The position numbers and the translations under genes are program-made. A DNA stretch of 64,000 bases from Flavobacterium sp. I3-2. GTDB taxonomy: Bacteria; Bacteroidota; Bacteroidia; Flavobacteriales; Flavobacteriaceae. The stretch spans positions 806,001-870,000 of the forward strand of contig NZ_CP058306.1 in the NCBI RefSeq assembly GCF_013389595.1. Reading direction: 5' to 3'. The notes below the pieces were generated by a model. That model saw only the letters and a list, made by a program, of their open reading frames with translations. It did no database searches and was not told where the DNA came from. This document shows, piece after piece, positions 41,080-50,201 of the stretch; position 1 is the first letter of the stretch; each line of letters begins with the position of its first letter.

Positions 41080-42480
41080 TTATTTTACGCCACCACCTAA
41101 AGCTTTATACAACTGAACTACTGCTGCCAGTTTTGTATATTTAGTTGTAGCAATATTCAACTGTGCGTTTAAAGCACTTTCGTTTGCAGTTAAAACTTCG
41201 ATATAACTTGCCATACCATTATTTAATAACTCTGTTGAATACTCAACCGCTTTTAAATAATTAGCCGCTTCTTGCTCTTTTAAAACAATTTTCTTGTCCA
41301 TAGCTTCGTAAGTATACAAAGCGTCAGAAACTTCTTTTGAAGCTGTGTAAATCGCTTTTTGATAATTAATCAAAGCTTTTTCTTGATTGGTTTGACTCAC
41401 TTTATAATCGGTACGAATTTGTCCACGATTAAAAATCGGAGCTGCTAAACCTCCAACGATGTTTGCAAAAAACGAAGATGGGTCAAAAAGCTTCGATGCA
41501 TCAACCGATTGCAATCCTCCAGATGCTGTGATTCGCAAAGTTGGATAAAAAGAAGCACGCGCCACATTGGTCATTTCAAAAGCGTTCATAACACTAAATT
41601 CTGCAGCAACTACATCTGGACGATTTGCTAACAATTGTGCAGGAACACCTATTTTTGTATCAATTGATAAGTTTTGTTCTGCTAAAGTTGTACGTTCAAT
41701 CGCATGTGGCATATCTCCCAACAACAAACACAAAATATTTTCTTGAAGTTTGATGTTGTTTTCGATATCTAACAACAATCCTTTTGCATTAATCAATTGC
41801 GCCTCGGTTTGACGAACGGCAACTTCAGTTACCACACCTGCATCTTTTAATGCAATGTTTGTATTCAAACTTTTGGTTCTATTGTCAATTGTTTCTTCAG
41901 TAAATTTCTTTTGCTCATCTAAAGCTAATAATTGATAATAGCTTGTTGCTATACTACTTATCAACTGTGTTTTTACGGCTTGATGCGCTGCTACACTTTG
42001 TAAATACGAAGCTTGTAATGCTTTTTTCTGGCTGGTAATTTTCCCCCAAACATCAGCTTCCCAAGCTAAACTTCCAGTGATATCGAACTGGTCTAAACGC
42101 TGACGACGTCCGATAATTCGTCCCATTTGTGTATTTAGTGAATTTACAGAATGTGTGTAATTTCCACCAATATTCAAAGTTGGAAAATATCCCATTTTAC
42201 CTTGCGTTGCATAAGCTTCTGCGGCCTCAATATTTTGGATTGCTGTACGGATATCCATATTGTTATCTAATCCGTAAGTAATATATCCTTGTAATTTAGC
42301 ATCGGTAAAAACTTCATTCCAAGGTAAACTTGCCATAGATAAACTATCTGTAGGAAGATTTTCAGTACGGAAATTTTCTTCGATAACCATTTCTGGTCGT
42401 TCGTAATTTTTGGTAGCAATACACGATTGTAAAGTAATGGCTACCAAAGCTAATGAAGCGGTTCTATATATAAGTTTCAT
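41080..42480 (-). CDS. Outer-membrane efflux channel lipoprotein (TolC/OprM-type)
   Basis: This 466-residue lipoprotein (lipobox LQSCIA at about residues 18-23) has two internal repeats of the outer-membrane efflux protein fold; NMDIRTAIQNIEAAEAY and TELLNNGMASYIEVLTANESALNAQLN are the typical alpha-barrel helices. It forms the outer-membrane duct of the tripartite RND pump encoded immediately upstream. It is the last gene of the regulator-MFP-RND-OMF operon, 2 bases from the permease gene. Confidence 0.95.
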   Translation of the reverse strand: MKLIYRTASLALVAITLQSCIATKNYERPEMVIEENFRTENLPTDSLSMASLPWNEVFTDAKLQGYITYGLDNNMDIRTAIQNIEAAEAYATQGKMGYFPTLNIGGNYTHSVNSLNTQMGRIIGRRQRLDQFDITGSLAWEADVWGKITSQKKALQASYLQSVAAHQAVKTQLISSIATSYYQLLALDEQKKFTEETIDNRTKSLNTNIALKDAGVVTEVAVRQTEAQLINAKGLLLDIENNIKLQENILCLLLGDMPHAIERTTLAEQNLSIDTKIGVPAQLLANRPDVVAAEFSVMNAFEMTNVARASFYPTLRITASGGLQSVDASKLFDPSSFFANIVGGLAAPIFNRGQIRTDYKVSQTNQEKALINYQKAIYTASKEVSDALYTYEAMDKKIVLKEQEAANYLKAVEYSTELLNNGMASYIEVLTANESALNAQLNIATTKYTKLAAVVQLYKALGGGVK

Positions 42481-42482
42481 AA

Positions 42483-45400
42483 TTATTCTTCAATAGATTT
42501 TTTAAATTTCGCAGGTGTGATTTTCTCTTGAATATTTTGGAAAATAACGAATAATACAGGAATCACAAAAACTCCTAATACCGTTCCAATCAATAATCCA
42601 AAAGCAGCACCTGTTGCGATAGATCGGTTACCAACAACCCCAACTCCTTGTGCAAAAACCAAAGGCATTAATCCTAAAATGAATGCGAAAGATGTCATTA
42701 AAATAGGACGTAAACGTGCTTTAGCTCCTTCAACCGCAGCTTGTAAAACTCCGTTTCCGTGTTTTCTACTTTGAAGTGCAAATTCAACAATTAAAATGGC
42801 GTTCTTGGCGAGCAGTCCTACTAACATGACCAATGCAATTTGGAAGTAAATATTATTCTCTAATCCTGCAATTTTCTGAGAAATAAATGCTCCCATAATT
42901 CCAGCAGGTAAAGATAAAATTACTGCGAAAGGTAACATATAGCTTTCATATTGTGCTGCCAAAATGAAATAAACGAAAATAATACAAAGTCCAAAAATTA
43001 AAATTGTTTGAGATCCTGCATTGATTTCTTCACGAGTTAAACCTGTAAAGTCAATTCCGTAGTTTGTAGATAAATTTTTATCTGCAACTTCAAGAATTGC
43101 GTTAATAGCATCTCCAGAAGAATATCCTGGATTTGGAGCTCCTGTTACGTTTGCTGATGTAAATAAGTTAAATCGATTTACAGATTGAGGTCCATAAACT
43201 TTTTCTAAAGTAACAAACTGACTAAGCGGCGCCATTGCACCAGATGAAGTTCGAACAAACATGCCGTTTAAACTCGAAACATCTTTACGATCGCCTGGTA
43301 AAGTTTGTAACATTACACGGTATTGTTTTCCAAAACGTGTAAAATCACTAACATAATTACCACCAATATATCCTTGTAATGTTGAGAAAATACTACTTAC
43401 AGCAACTCCAGATTGTTTAGCACGAGCAATATCTAACTTAATTTCGTATTGCGCATAATTTGTATTTAACGAAGTTTGTGCATACATAATTTCTGGACGT
43501 TGCATTAAAGCACCTAAAAACTCTTGTGTTGTTTTATCAAAGTCTTTTAAATTCCCACCTGTTTTATCTAATAACTTCATTTCAAAACCACTAGATGTAC
43601 CAAATCCTTGAATACTTGGCGGTTGGAAAAATATCATTTTAGCATCTTTAAAATCTTTAGCTGCTAATCCAAATAATTGTCCAATTACAGCATCTGTAGC
43701 CAACTCAGGTGTTTTACGGTCTGCGAATGGTTTCAATTTAATTAACATAAAACCATAGTTTGAACCTGCACCAGAAATAATACTTCTTCCTGAAATTATC
43801 GTTACTGATTCGATTCCTGGAATTTGACGCGCTTGTAAAGAGAATTTTTCCCCTAATTGATTCACACGGTCAACAGAAGCACCTGCTGGTAATTCGATAT
43901 TTCCCATTACGAAACCACGATCCTCACTTGGCACGAATCCAGAAGGCATTGATTTACTAGCGAAATAAGTTAATCCTAAACAAGCAATTAAAATAACAAA
44001 TGAAATCCATTTATGTTTGAATAAGAATTTAAATGAATTTCCGTATTTATTAGTCATTGCATTAAACGAATTGTTGAATGCATCGAAAAATCGTTGAACG
44101 AAATTACGTTTTTTACCTTCTTCATCGTGATGCGATTTTAAGAACAAAGCACATAAAGCTGGACTTAAAGTTAAAGCGTTAACCGCAGAAATTGCAATCG
44201 CAACAATCAAGGTAACACCAAACTGTTTATAGAAAACTCCGGTTGGACCAGATATAAATGTTACTGGAATAAACACCGCACACATCACCAAAGTAATTGA
44301 AACGATAGCTCCAGAAATTTCACTCATTGCATTTGTTGTTGCTGTTCTGGCATCTTCGCCTGTTTCTTCCATCTTGGCGTGAACGGCTTCTACAACTACA
44401 ATCGCGTCATCAACCACAATACCAATTGCCAACACTAATGCAAATAGCGTTAATAAGTTTAATGAGAATCCGAATAAATTCAAGAAGAAAAACGTACCAA
44501 CAATTGAAACAGGAACCGCGATTAACGGAACCAATGTAGATCTAAAATCTTGTAAGAAAATATACACCACAAAGAATACCAAGATAAATGCCTCAATCAA
44601 TGTAGTAACTACTTTATCAATCGAAGCTTCAAGGAATTCGTTTGAATCTAGATTGATTTTATATTTGATTCCGCTAGGTAAATTCTTTTCGATTTGATCT
44701 AACTCTTTCTTGATATTTACAATAATTTCTTGTGCATTTGAACCTGGTGTTTGGTAAATTGCCATTGCCACCGCTGGGAATCCGTTTAACTCAGAAAAAC
44801 CTGCATAAGTTTGTGCACCTAATTCAATCTCAGCAACATCTTTTAATCGTAAAACTTGACCGTTTTCTAAAGCTTTAATTACGATATCTTCATATTGTTC
44901 TTGCGTTTTATATTTTCCGCTGTATTTGATGATATACTGAAAAGTTTCTCCTGAATTTTCACCCAACTGACCAGCAGCCGCTTCTAACGATTGCTCATTA
45001 ATTGCTGCAGAAACGTCCGACGGAATCAAACCGTAACTTGCCATTTTGTTTGGGTCTAACCAAACACGCATCGCATAATTTTTAGCTCCGAAAACCGAAG
45101 CATCTCCTACTCCATTAATCCTTTTTAATTCAGGAATAACATTGATATTCAAATAGTTTTGAATGTAAGTAGCATCGTAATCTTTATTCTCAGAATAGAA
45201 AGACAAGAACATCAACGAACTCGTTTGTTGTTTCTGAGTGGTAACTCCCGTTCTAGTAACCTCAGTTGGCAACAATGGTGTAGCACGAGCCACACGGTTT
45301 TGTACGTTGACAGAAGCAATATCTGGGTCGATTCCTTGTTTAAAAACAACTTGAATTGAAGCAGAACCATCGTTACTTGCTGTTGACGTAATATAATCCA

Positions 45401-45623
45401 TTCCTTCAACACCATTAATTTGCTCTTCGATAGGTACAATCACACTTTCAAGAACCGTTTGGGCATTGGCTCCTGGATATGAAGCTGCAACTTGAACTGT
45501 TGGTGGAGCAATATCTGGATATTGAGTTATGGGTAAAGCAGATAATCCTAAAAGTCCTAAAATGACAATTAAGATGGAAATAACTGTAGATAATACAGGT
45601 CTTTCAATAAAAGTTTTTAACAT
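42483..45623 (-). CDS. RND multidrug efflux permease (AcrB/MexF, HAE1 type)
   Basis: This 1,046-residue protein has the HAE1 architecture: 12 membrane helices in two halves and two large periplasmic loops. MLKTFIERPVLSTVISILIVI is the canonical first helix. GIVVDDAIVVVEAVHAKMEE contains the paired aspartates of the proton relay in TM4, and a lysine (LLAKNAILIVEFA) in TM10 completes it. The porter domains should bind drugs, solvents or dyes. It is 11 bases downstream of the membrane-fusion gene. Substrate range cannot be derived from sequence. Confidence 0.97.
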   Translation of the reverse strand: MLKTFIERPVLSTVISILIVILGLLGLSALPITQYPDIAPPTVQVAASYPGANAQTVLESVIVPIEEQINGVEGMDYITSTASNDGSASIQVVFKQGIDPDIASVNVQNRVARATPLLPTEVTRTGVTTQKQQTSSLMFLSFYSENKDYDATYIQNYLNINVIPELKRINGVGDASVFGAKNYAMRVWLDPNKMASYGLIPSDVSAAINEQSLEAAAGQLGENSGETFQYIIKYSGKYKTQEQYEDIVIKALENGQVLRLKDVAEIELGAQTYAGFSELNGFPAVAMAIYQTPGSNAQEIIVNIKKELDQIEKNLPSGIKYKINLDSNEFLEASIDKVVTTLIEAFILVFFVVYIFLQDFRSTLVPLIAVPVSIVGTFFFLNLFGFSLNLLTLFALVLAIGIVVDDAIVVVEAVHAKMEETGEDARTATTNAMSEISGAIVSITLVMCAVFIPVTFISGPTGVFYKQFGVTLIVAIAISAVNALTLSPALCALFLKSHHDEEGKKRNFVQRFFDAFNNSFNAMTNKYGNSFKFLFKHKWISFVILIACLGLTYFASKSMPSGFVPSEDRGFVMGNIELPAGASVDRVNQLGEKFSLQARQIPGIESVTIISGRSIISGAGSNYGFMLIKLKPFADRKTPELATDAVIGQLFGLAAKDFKDAKMIFFQPPSIQGFGTSSGFEMKLLDKTGGNLKDFDKTTQEFLGALMQRPEIMYAQTSLNTNYAQYEIKLDIARAKQSGVAVSSIFSTLQGYIGGNYVSDFTRFGKQYRVMLQTLPGDRKDVSSLNGMFVRTSSGAMAPLSQFVTLEKVYGPQSVNRFNLFTSANVTGAPNPGYSSGDAINAILEVADKNLSTNYGIDFTGLTREEINAGSQTILIFGLCIIFVYFILAAQYESYMLPFAVILSLPAGIMGAFISQKIAGLENNIYFQIALVMLVGLLAKNAILIVEFALQSRKHGNGVLQAAVEGAKARLRPILMTSFAFILGLMPLVFAQGVGVVGNRSIATGAAFGLLIGTVLGVFVIPVLFVIFQNIQEKITPAKFKKSIEE

Positions 45624-45634
45624 CCTTACTGGTT

Positions 45635-46786
45635 TTAGAATATAGGTTTAATAGCATTAGCAATTGAATCGAAAGCAACTTTTTTAGGTTGAATAGCCGT
45701 TTTATCACGTAACGAACCTATTCCGCTCACAACAACAACATCACCTTCTTTTGCACCATCACTTACAATAATCATATTGTCCACGCGGTCAATTACAGTA
45801 ACTGCAGATGCATAAGCAGTATCGTTACGAACTTTATACACATTGATTTTTCCTTGCTGTTCGTACGAAGCAACTTCTGGAATAACCAAAACTTGAGTAT
45901 ATGATTTAGGTAAACGGATACTTCCGCTATTTCCGTTGCTCAAAATGCGATTCGGATTTGGGAAAGCTACACGAAATTGAACGGTTCCTGTCGCTTGGTC
46001 AACTTGACCTGAAGCTGTTTCAATTTTTCCTTTTTCAGCATAAATATTTCCATCAGCCAATTGCAATTCAATTGCAGGAACATTCTTTAATTTTTGGTCT
46101 AAATTTTGTCCTGGCGTATCGTTTAAGAATTTAAAATATTCTTTCTCGTTCATCGAAAAATTAGCATAAACGGTACTTACATCAGAGACTGTTGTTAAAG
46201 GTTGTTGGTCATTTGGTCCAACTAAACTCCCTACTTTAAAAGGTAGATTCCCTACAATTCCACTTACAGGACTACGAACAACTCCGTAATCAATATTTGC
46301 ATTGATACTTTGGTAATTGGCTTGCGCTTGAGCCAACATGCTTTTAGCAGAGGCTAAATTTGCTTTGGCAGTTTCTAACTGTACGTTCGAAATAATTTTT
46401 TTATCAACAAGTGGCGTTAATTTATTTACTTCAACTTGAGCAACATTTACTGATGCTTGTGCAGATGCAATTCCTGCTTTTGCTGCTGCTGCATTTTCAT
46501 TAAGTGCATTTGTTTCTAAGCGAAATAAAACCTGACCTTTAGAAACTGTTTGACCTTCATGAACCAAAACTTCTTTTATATATCCTTGAATTTTAGCACG
46601 AACATCGTTATTAATTTTACCTTCTATTACAGCCGGAAAAGACTGATATCCTGTAACATCTTTAATCATTGTTTCAACAACATCTAAAGCGGGCTTCGGA
46701 GTTTCTTTCACTTCTTCTTTTTTAGAACAAGCTACAATTGAAGTTGCGCCAATTAGCAACAAGAGCGATTTAGTATTCATTTTCAT
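45635..46786 (-). CDS. RND efflux periplasmic adaptor lipoprotein (membrane fusion protein)
   Basis: This 383-residue protein has the lipobox IVACSKK. It contains a lipoyl-like beta-barrel pair around a coiled-coil hairpin (GYIKEVLVHEGQTVSKGQVLFRL, AGIASAQASVNVAQVEVNKL...AKANLASAKSMLAQAQANY, then YGVVRSPVSGIVG). It bridges the RND permease and the outer-membrane channel. The start at 46786 overlaps the 3' end of the regulator gene by 17 bases; a second ATG at 46780 is also possible. Translational coupling to the regulator is likely. Confidence 0.95.
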   Translation of the reverse strand: MKMNTKSLLLLIGATSIVACSKKEEVKETPKPALDVVETMIKDVTGYQSFPAVIEGKINNDVRAKIQGYIKEVLVHEGQTVSKGQVLFRLETNALNENAAAAKAGIASAQASVNVAQVEVNKLTPLVDKKIISNVQLETAKANLASAKSMLAQAQANYQSINANIDYGVVRSPVSGIVGNLPFKVGSLVGPNDQQPLTTVSDVSTVYANFSMNEKEYFKFLNDTPGQNLDQKLKNVPAIELQLADGNIYAEKGKIETASGQVDQATGTVQFRVAFPNPNRILSNGNSGSIRLPKSYTQVLVIPEVASYEQQGKINVYKVRNDTAYASAVTVIDRVDNMIIVSDGAKEGDVVVVSGIGSLRDKTAIQPKKVAFDSIANAIKPIF

Positions 46787-47258
46787 TTTGATTGATATAT
46801 AAATTTAGATTCTGAATTGTATTTTTAATTGAATTTGTCGCTTGACTTAAATGGTCAATATACAAATCAAAAGTTTCTTTTTTAAACATCAAGTTTGACC
46901 TTTCTGTTTTAAAATCTTTTAACTTTGAATATACATTTTTCTCACTTTCTAGACGTTCTTGTACATCCATTAATCGGGTTAAGAAAAGTTTTTTATTTAC
47001 CTTGAAATGTCTTTTTCTTTCATTTTCATTTTTAAAATCTACTATAAAGCTTAATTCCATAAGTGTATTAATACTATGAGACATAGAACTTTTACTCACT
47101 TGAAAAATTTCGACTAGATAATCAAAAGTTAATCCTTCGTGGCAATTATTAAAAATAAAAAAAGTATACACCTTCGCAGTCAAAGGCTGAAATTTGTAGT
47201 ACTTTTCAAAATGAACCGTAACTTCTTTATAAAGTTCAAGTTCTAAAATATCTTCCAT
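46770..47258 (-). CDS. MarR/GbsR-type transcriptional regulator of the efflux operon
   Basis: This 162-residue protein has a winged-helix core (YKFQPLTAKVYTFFIFNNCHEGLTFDYLVEIFQVSKSSMSHSINTLMEL) with a recognition helix at about residues 50-65. It is followed by a long alpha-helical coiled-coil C-terminus (ERLESEKNVYSKLKDFKTE...) that resembles the GbsR-like subgroup rather than TetR. It is the first gene of the efflux operon, overlaps the adaptor gene, and a 24 bp palindrome lies in its promoter, so autoregulation with release by an efflux substrate is probable (inference). Confidence 0.83.
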   Translation of the reverse strand: MEDILELELYKEVTVHFEKYYKFQPLTAKVYTFFIFNNCHEGLTFDYLVEIFQVSKSSMSHSINTLMELSFIVDFKNENERKRHFKVNKKLFLTRLMDVQERLESEKNVYSKLKDFKTERSNLMFKKETFDLYIDHLSQATNSIKNTIQNLNLYINQNENEY

Positions 47259-47273
47259 TTAAATAATTTTGCA

Positions 47274-47308
47274 CAAATCTAGCATTAGTTCGGCAAATAC
47301 CGAACTAA
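47274..47308 (-). promoter_or_regulatory. Efflux-operon promoter with palindromic operator
   Basis: TTAGTTCGG-CAAATA-CCGAACTAA (47285-47308) is a perfect 9 bp inverted repeat. On the minus strand TAGATTTG (47274-47281) is the -7 element, and TTCG in the palindrome lies 19 bases upstream in the -33 position. The operator therefore covers the spacer and -33 region, an arrangement suited to repression by the adjacent MarR/GbsR-type regulator. Confidence 0.75.
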
Positions 47309-47429
47309 AATTAAGTTAATTTTTTATTAACAAAACCTATTGAAACAAAAAAAATCAAAAGCTAAATATTTGATATAAAAAAAATTAGAGAACATCAACA
47401 AAATACAACAGAAAAAATTAAAAAATTTA

Positions 47430-47461
47430 TTGCGTTACATATTAATTTATCTCTATATTTG
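47430..47461 (+). promoter_or_regulatory. Promoter of the tRNA-Gly array
   Basis: TTG at 47430-47432 and TATATTTG at 47454-47461, 21 bases apart, precede the first tRNA by about 40 bases. The 243-base gap between regulator and array also has the operator and AT-rich sequence, nothing else. Confidence 0.7.
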
Positions 47462-47501
47462 CAATCACAAAATCAGAACTAAGATTAAAAAATAGTTAAT
47501 T

Positions 47502-47574
<73 letters not shown>

Positions 47575-47611
47575 CCAAAAACTTTGATAATAGTTTTCAA
47601 AAATATCATTT

Positions 47612-47684
<73 letters not shown>

Positions 47685-47721
47685 CCAAAAACTTTGATAA
47701 TAGTTTTCAAAAATATCATTT

Positions 47722-47794
<73 letters not shown>

Positions 47795-47831
47795 CTAAAA
47801 CTTTGATAATAGTTTTAAAAAAATATCATTT

Positions 47832-47904
<73 letters not shown>

Positions 47905-47941
47905 CCAAAAACTTTGATAATAGTTTTCAAAAATATCATTT

Positions 47942-48014
<73 letters not shown>

Positions 48015-48052
48015 CTAAAACTTTGATAGTAGTTTTTAAATAATTATCGCAT

Positions 48053-48125
<73 letters not shown>

Positions 48126-48129
48126 CTGT

Positions 48130-48168
48130 AAAAATCCTTAATCAAAACTGATTAAGGATTTTTTTTAT
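48130..48168 (+). terminator. Intrinsic terminator of the tRNA-Gly array
   Basis: AAATCCTTAATCA-AAAC-TGATTAAGGATTT and a long T-run. Confidence 0.9.
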
Positions 48169-48224
48169 TTCTTTTTTTAACATTTTTTTCCAATCTTTGT
48201 GCAAACCAAATTCCCACTTAAATA

Positions 48225-48590
48225 ATGCAAGAAGGAAACAACTATTCTCCTGGTTTACATAAATTACTTACTTTAGAAGTTTTAGATTTAGATTCAACAA
48301 CAAATCTAGAAGCTTTTGAAAATTTTGCTATTGAACTTATTAAAAAAAACAATCTTGAAATAGTTGGAACCTCTAAACACACTTTTGATTCTAACGGTTT
48401 CACAGCAGCCATTTGTTTAATGGAATCACACATTTGTATTCACACTTGGCCAGAATTTAATCAACTTACTTTAGATATTTATTTATGCAATTATCTTAAA
48501 GACAATTCGGATAAGGTTGAAATCTTATCAGAAGCTTTTAAGACCTATTTCAAAGCAAGAGTGTTGAATGAAACTAATGTTTACAGGTAA
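48225..48590 (+). CDS. speD: S-adenosylmethionine decarboxylase proenzyme
   Basis: This 121-residue protein is of the short prokaryotic class. It self-cleaves within MESHICIHTWPEFNQ, converting the serine after E into the pyruvoyl cofactor. The His of IHTWPE and the cysteine in DIYLCNY correspond to the proton-donor positions. It decarboxylates AdoMet to supply the aminopropyl group for polyamines. Its stop overlaps the next start (TAATG), making it the first gene of a six-gene operon that also encodes an aminopropyltransferase. Confidence 0.95.
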   Translation: MQEGNNYSPGLHKLLTLEVLDLDSTTNLEAFENFAIELIKKNNLEIVGTSKHTFDSNGFTAAICLMESHICIHTWPEFNQLTLDIYLCNYLKDNSDKVEILSEAFKTYFKARVLNETNVYR

Positions 48591-49981
48591 TGAGAAATTA
48601 TAGATGTCCAATTTGTAGTAAAATTACTGAACTACCGCTTACGAAACTGCACCCAAAAACTTTTAGTTGTCCGTCTTGTCTCACTATATCAAAAATAAAT
48701 AATTACGAACTTAAATTTATAGGTCAATTTAAAGAAGAAATTGAAAACAATTACACCTTTATCGGTGAAAAAATAATTTTTCAATCAAAAACATATCATG
48801 TAGTTGGAATAAGTACAAAAAGAGACACATCAACACATGAAAAATGGAACGAATATATTGTTGTAGATTATGATGGTGACTTATTTTTTCTTTCGCACGG
48901 AAGTGATTTCAACTCTTATCTAAAAGAATTTCCGTTTAAAGAAATTGAAAATGCGGTCACTAACGGCCGACCATTAAGTTACAAAACAAACACTTACAAA
49001 TTCGATTTCCATCAATATGCAGAAACGATATCTGCACAAGGATTATTTTTTAATAACATTAAGTCACAAGCATTTTTACGGACATATTACAACGAAACAA
49101 ATGACAATCAATTTATTTCTGTTGAGGAATATGACAAGAAAACAGAAGCATTTGAAGGAAATTACATAAACAGCTATACATTTAAATCGCTTTTTGAAAA
49201 ACAACGCGAACAACGTTACTTAAAGAATAATGTTATCAAAAACATCGTTTTGTTTTTTGCAATTTTGAGTTTCATCTTAGGAATATTACATTATGTAGTA
49301 AATTACAATAATGTAAATTCGTACAGTTATGATTCATACATTACAAGAAATAATTTTGTTAAAGAAATTGTAAGTGATTCTTTTAAAATAAAAGGAAACG
49401 ACCAAAAACTAAAACTCGATTTTATTTCAGAAGTTGACAAAAAAGACATTAATGTTATTGTTTCGTTAGTTAATGAAAAAACAAATGAACATTTTAATGG
49501 CGGAAGTTTCATACATTTTTTCAATTCAAAAAATTTAGCATCAGGAAATCAAATTACTTTTTGCCTCCTCAATGAAGGTGATTATCATTTGGTTTTTACA
49601 TTTAATGAAATCGGGACAGAACTTAATAAGAATTACGCCATCGATTATAAAATAACCGTTGGAGGTGTTTCATTAATCAATTTATATATTTTTATTGGAA
49701 TTTGCTTTTTTGCTGGATACATATATTTTGAAGGCATTAAAAACAATCTAAAGATAAAAGAAACACAAACTTTCAACGCATTGTTAAGTTACAACAACAA
49801 AACGATTCTGTTTTTAGCGGCAGGAATTATAGTAGCTTTTTTAATATCAAATTATTATTTTGTTTCTAACAAAAATTGCAATTCAAATCTCGAAAATAAA
49901 TCTTTAGAAAACGCCACTTATACAGGAAGTCGTAGTCATTTCATATATCAAACGTATAGTAATTCTGGTTCACATAAATAA
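48590..49981 (+). CDS. Zinc-ribbon membrane protein, DUF4178-like
   Basis: This 463-residue protein has an N-terminal zinc ribbon (C6/C9 in RCPICSK and C27/C30 in FSCPSCL). It is followed by a beta-rich domain (residues 45-190; IGEKIIFQSKTYHVVGI...WNEYIVVDYDGDLFFLSHG) resembling DUF4178, a family often encoded with polyamine or envelope-stress genes. Hydrophobic helices occur near 215-240, 352-378 and 400-425; between the first two lies an extracytoplasmic domain of about 110 residues. The start codon overlaps the stop of speD by one base. Function unknown; it may position the polyamine machinery at the membrane. Confidence 0.75.
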   Translation: MRNYRCPICSKITELPLTKLHPKTFSCPSCLTISKINNYELKFIGQFKEEIENNYTFIGEKIIFQSKTYHVVGISTKRDTSTHEKWNEYIVVDYDGDLFFLSHGSDFNSYLKEFPFKEIENAVTNGRPLSYKTNTYKFDFHQYAETISAQGLFFNNIKSQAFLRTYYNETNDNQFISVEEYDKKTEAFEGNYINSYTFKSLFEKQREQRYLKNNVIKNIVLFFAILSFILGILHYVVNYNNVNSYSYDSYITRNNFVKEIVSDSFKIKGNDQKLKLDFISEVDKKDINVIVSLVNEKTNEHFNGGSFIHFFNSKNLASGNQITFCLLNEGDYHLVFTFNEIGTELNKNYAIDYKITVGGVSLINLYIFIGICFFAGYIYFEGIKNNLKIKETQTFNALLSYNNKTILFLAAGIIVAFLISNYYFVSNKNCNSNLENKSLENATYTGSRSHFIYQTYSNSGSHK

Positions 49982-49988
49982 CAACATC

Positions 49989-50201
49989 ATGACAAATATT
50001 TTAAACGGATTAACCAACTCAGTAGTTTATTCATTAGTTGGTATTGTAATTTTATTAATCGCTTATTTAATAGTCGAAAAACTAACTCCAGAAAATTCAT
50101 GGAAAGAAATCGTCGAAAACAAAAACATCGCTTTAGCAATTGTTTTCGCAGCGTTTATCATCGGTATTTCACTAATTATTAGTGCAGCACTTCATGGATA
50201 A
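49989..50201 (+). CDS. Small DUF350-like membrane protein
   Basis: This 70-residue protein has two hydrophobic helices (VVYSLVGIVILLIAYLIV and ALAIVFAAFIIGISLIIS). EKLTPENSWKEIVENKNIALAIVFAAFIIG matches the core of DUF350, an integral membrane family (UPF0719/YjfL). It has only one repeat where the typical member has two, so it is half-length and may form a dimer. It lies 7 bases after the DUF4178-like gene and overlaps the next gene by 8 bases. Confidence 0.8.
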   Translation: MTNILNGLTNSVVYSLVGIVILLIAYLIVEKLTPENSWKEIVENKNIALAIVFAAFIIGISLIISAALHG

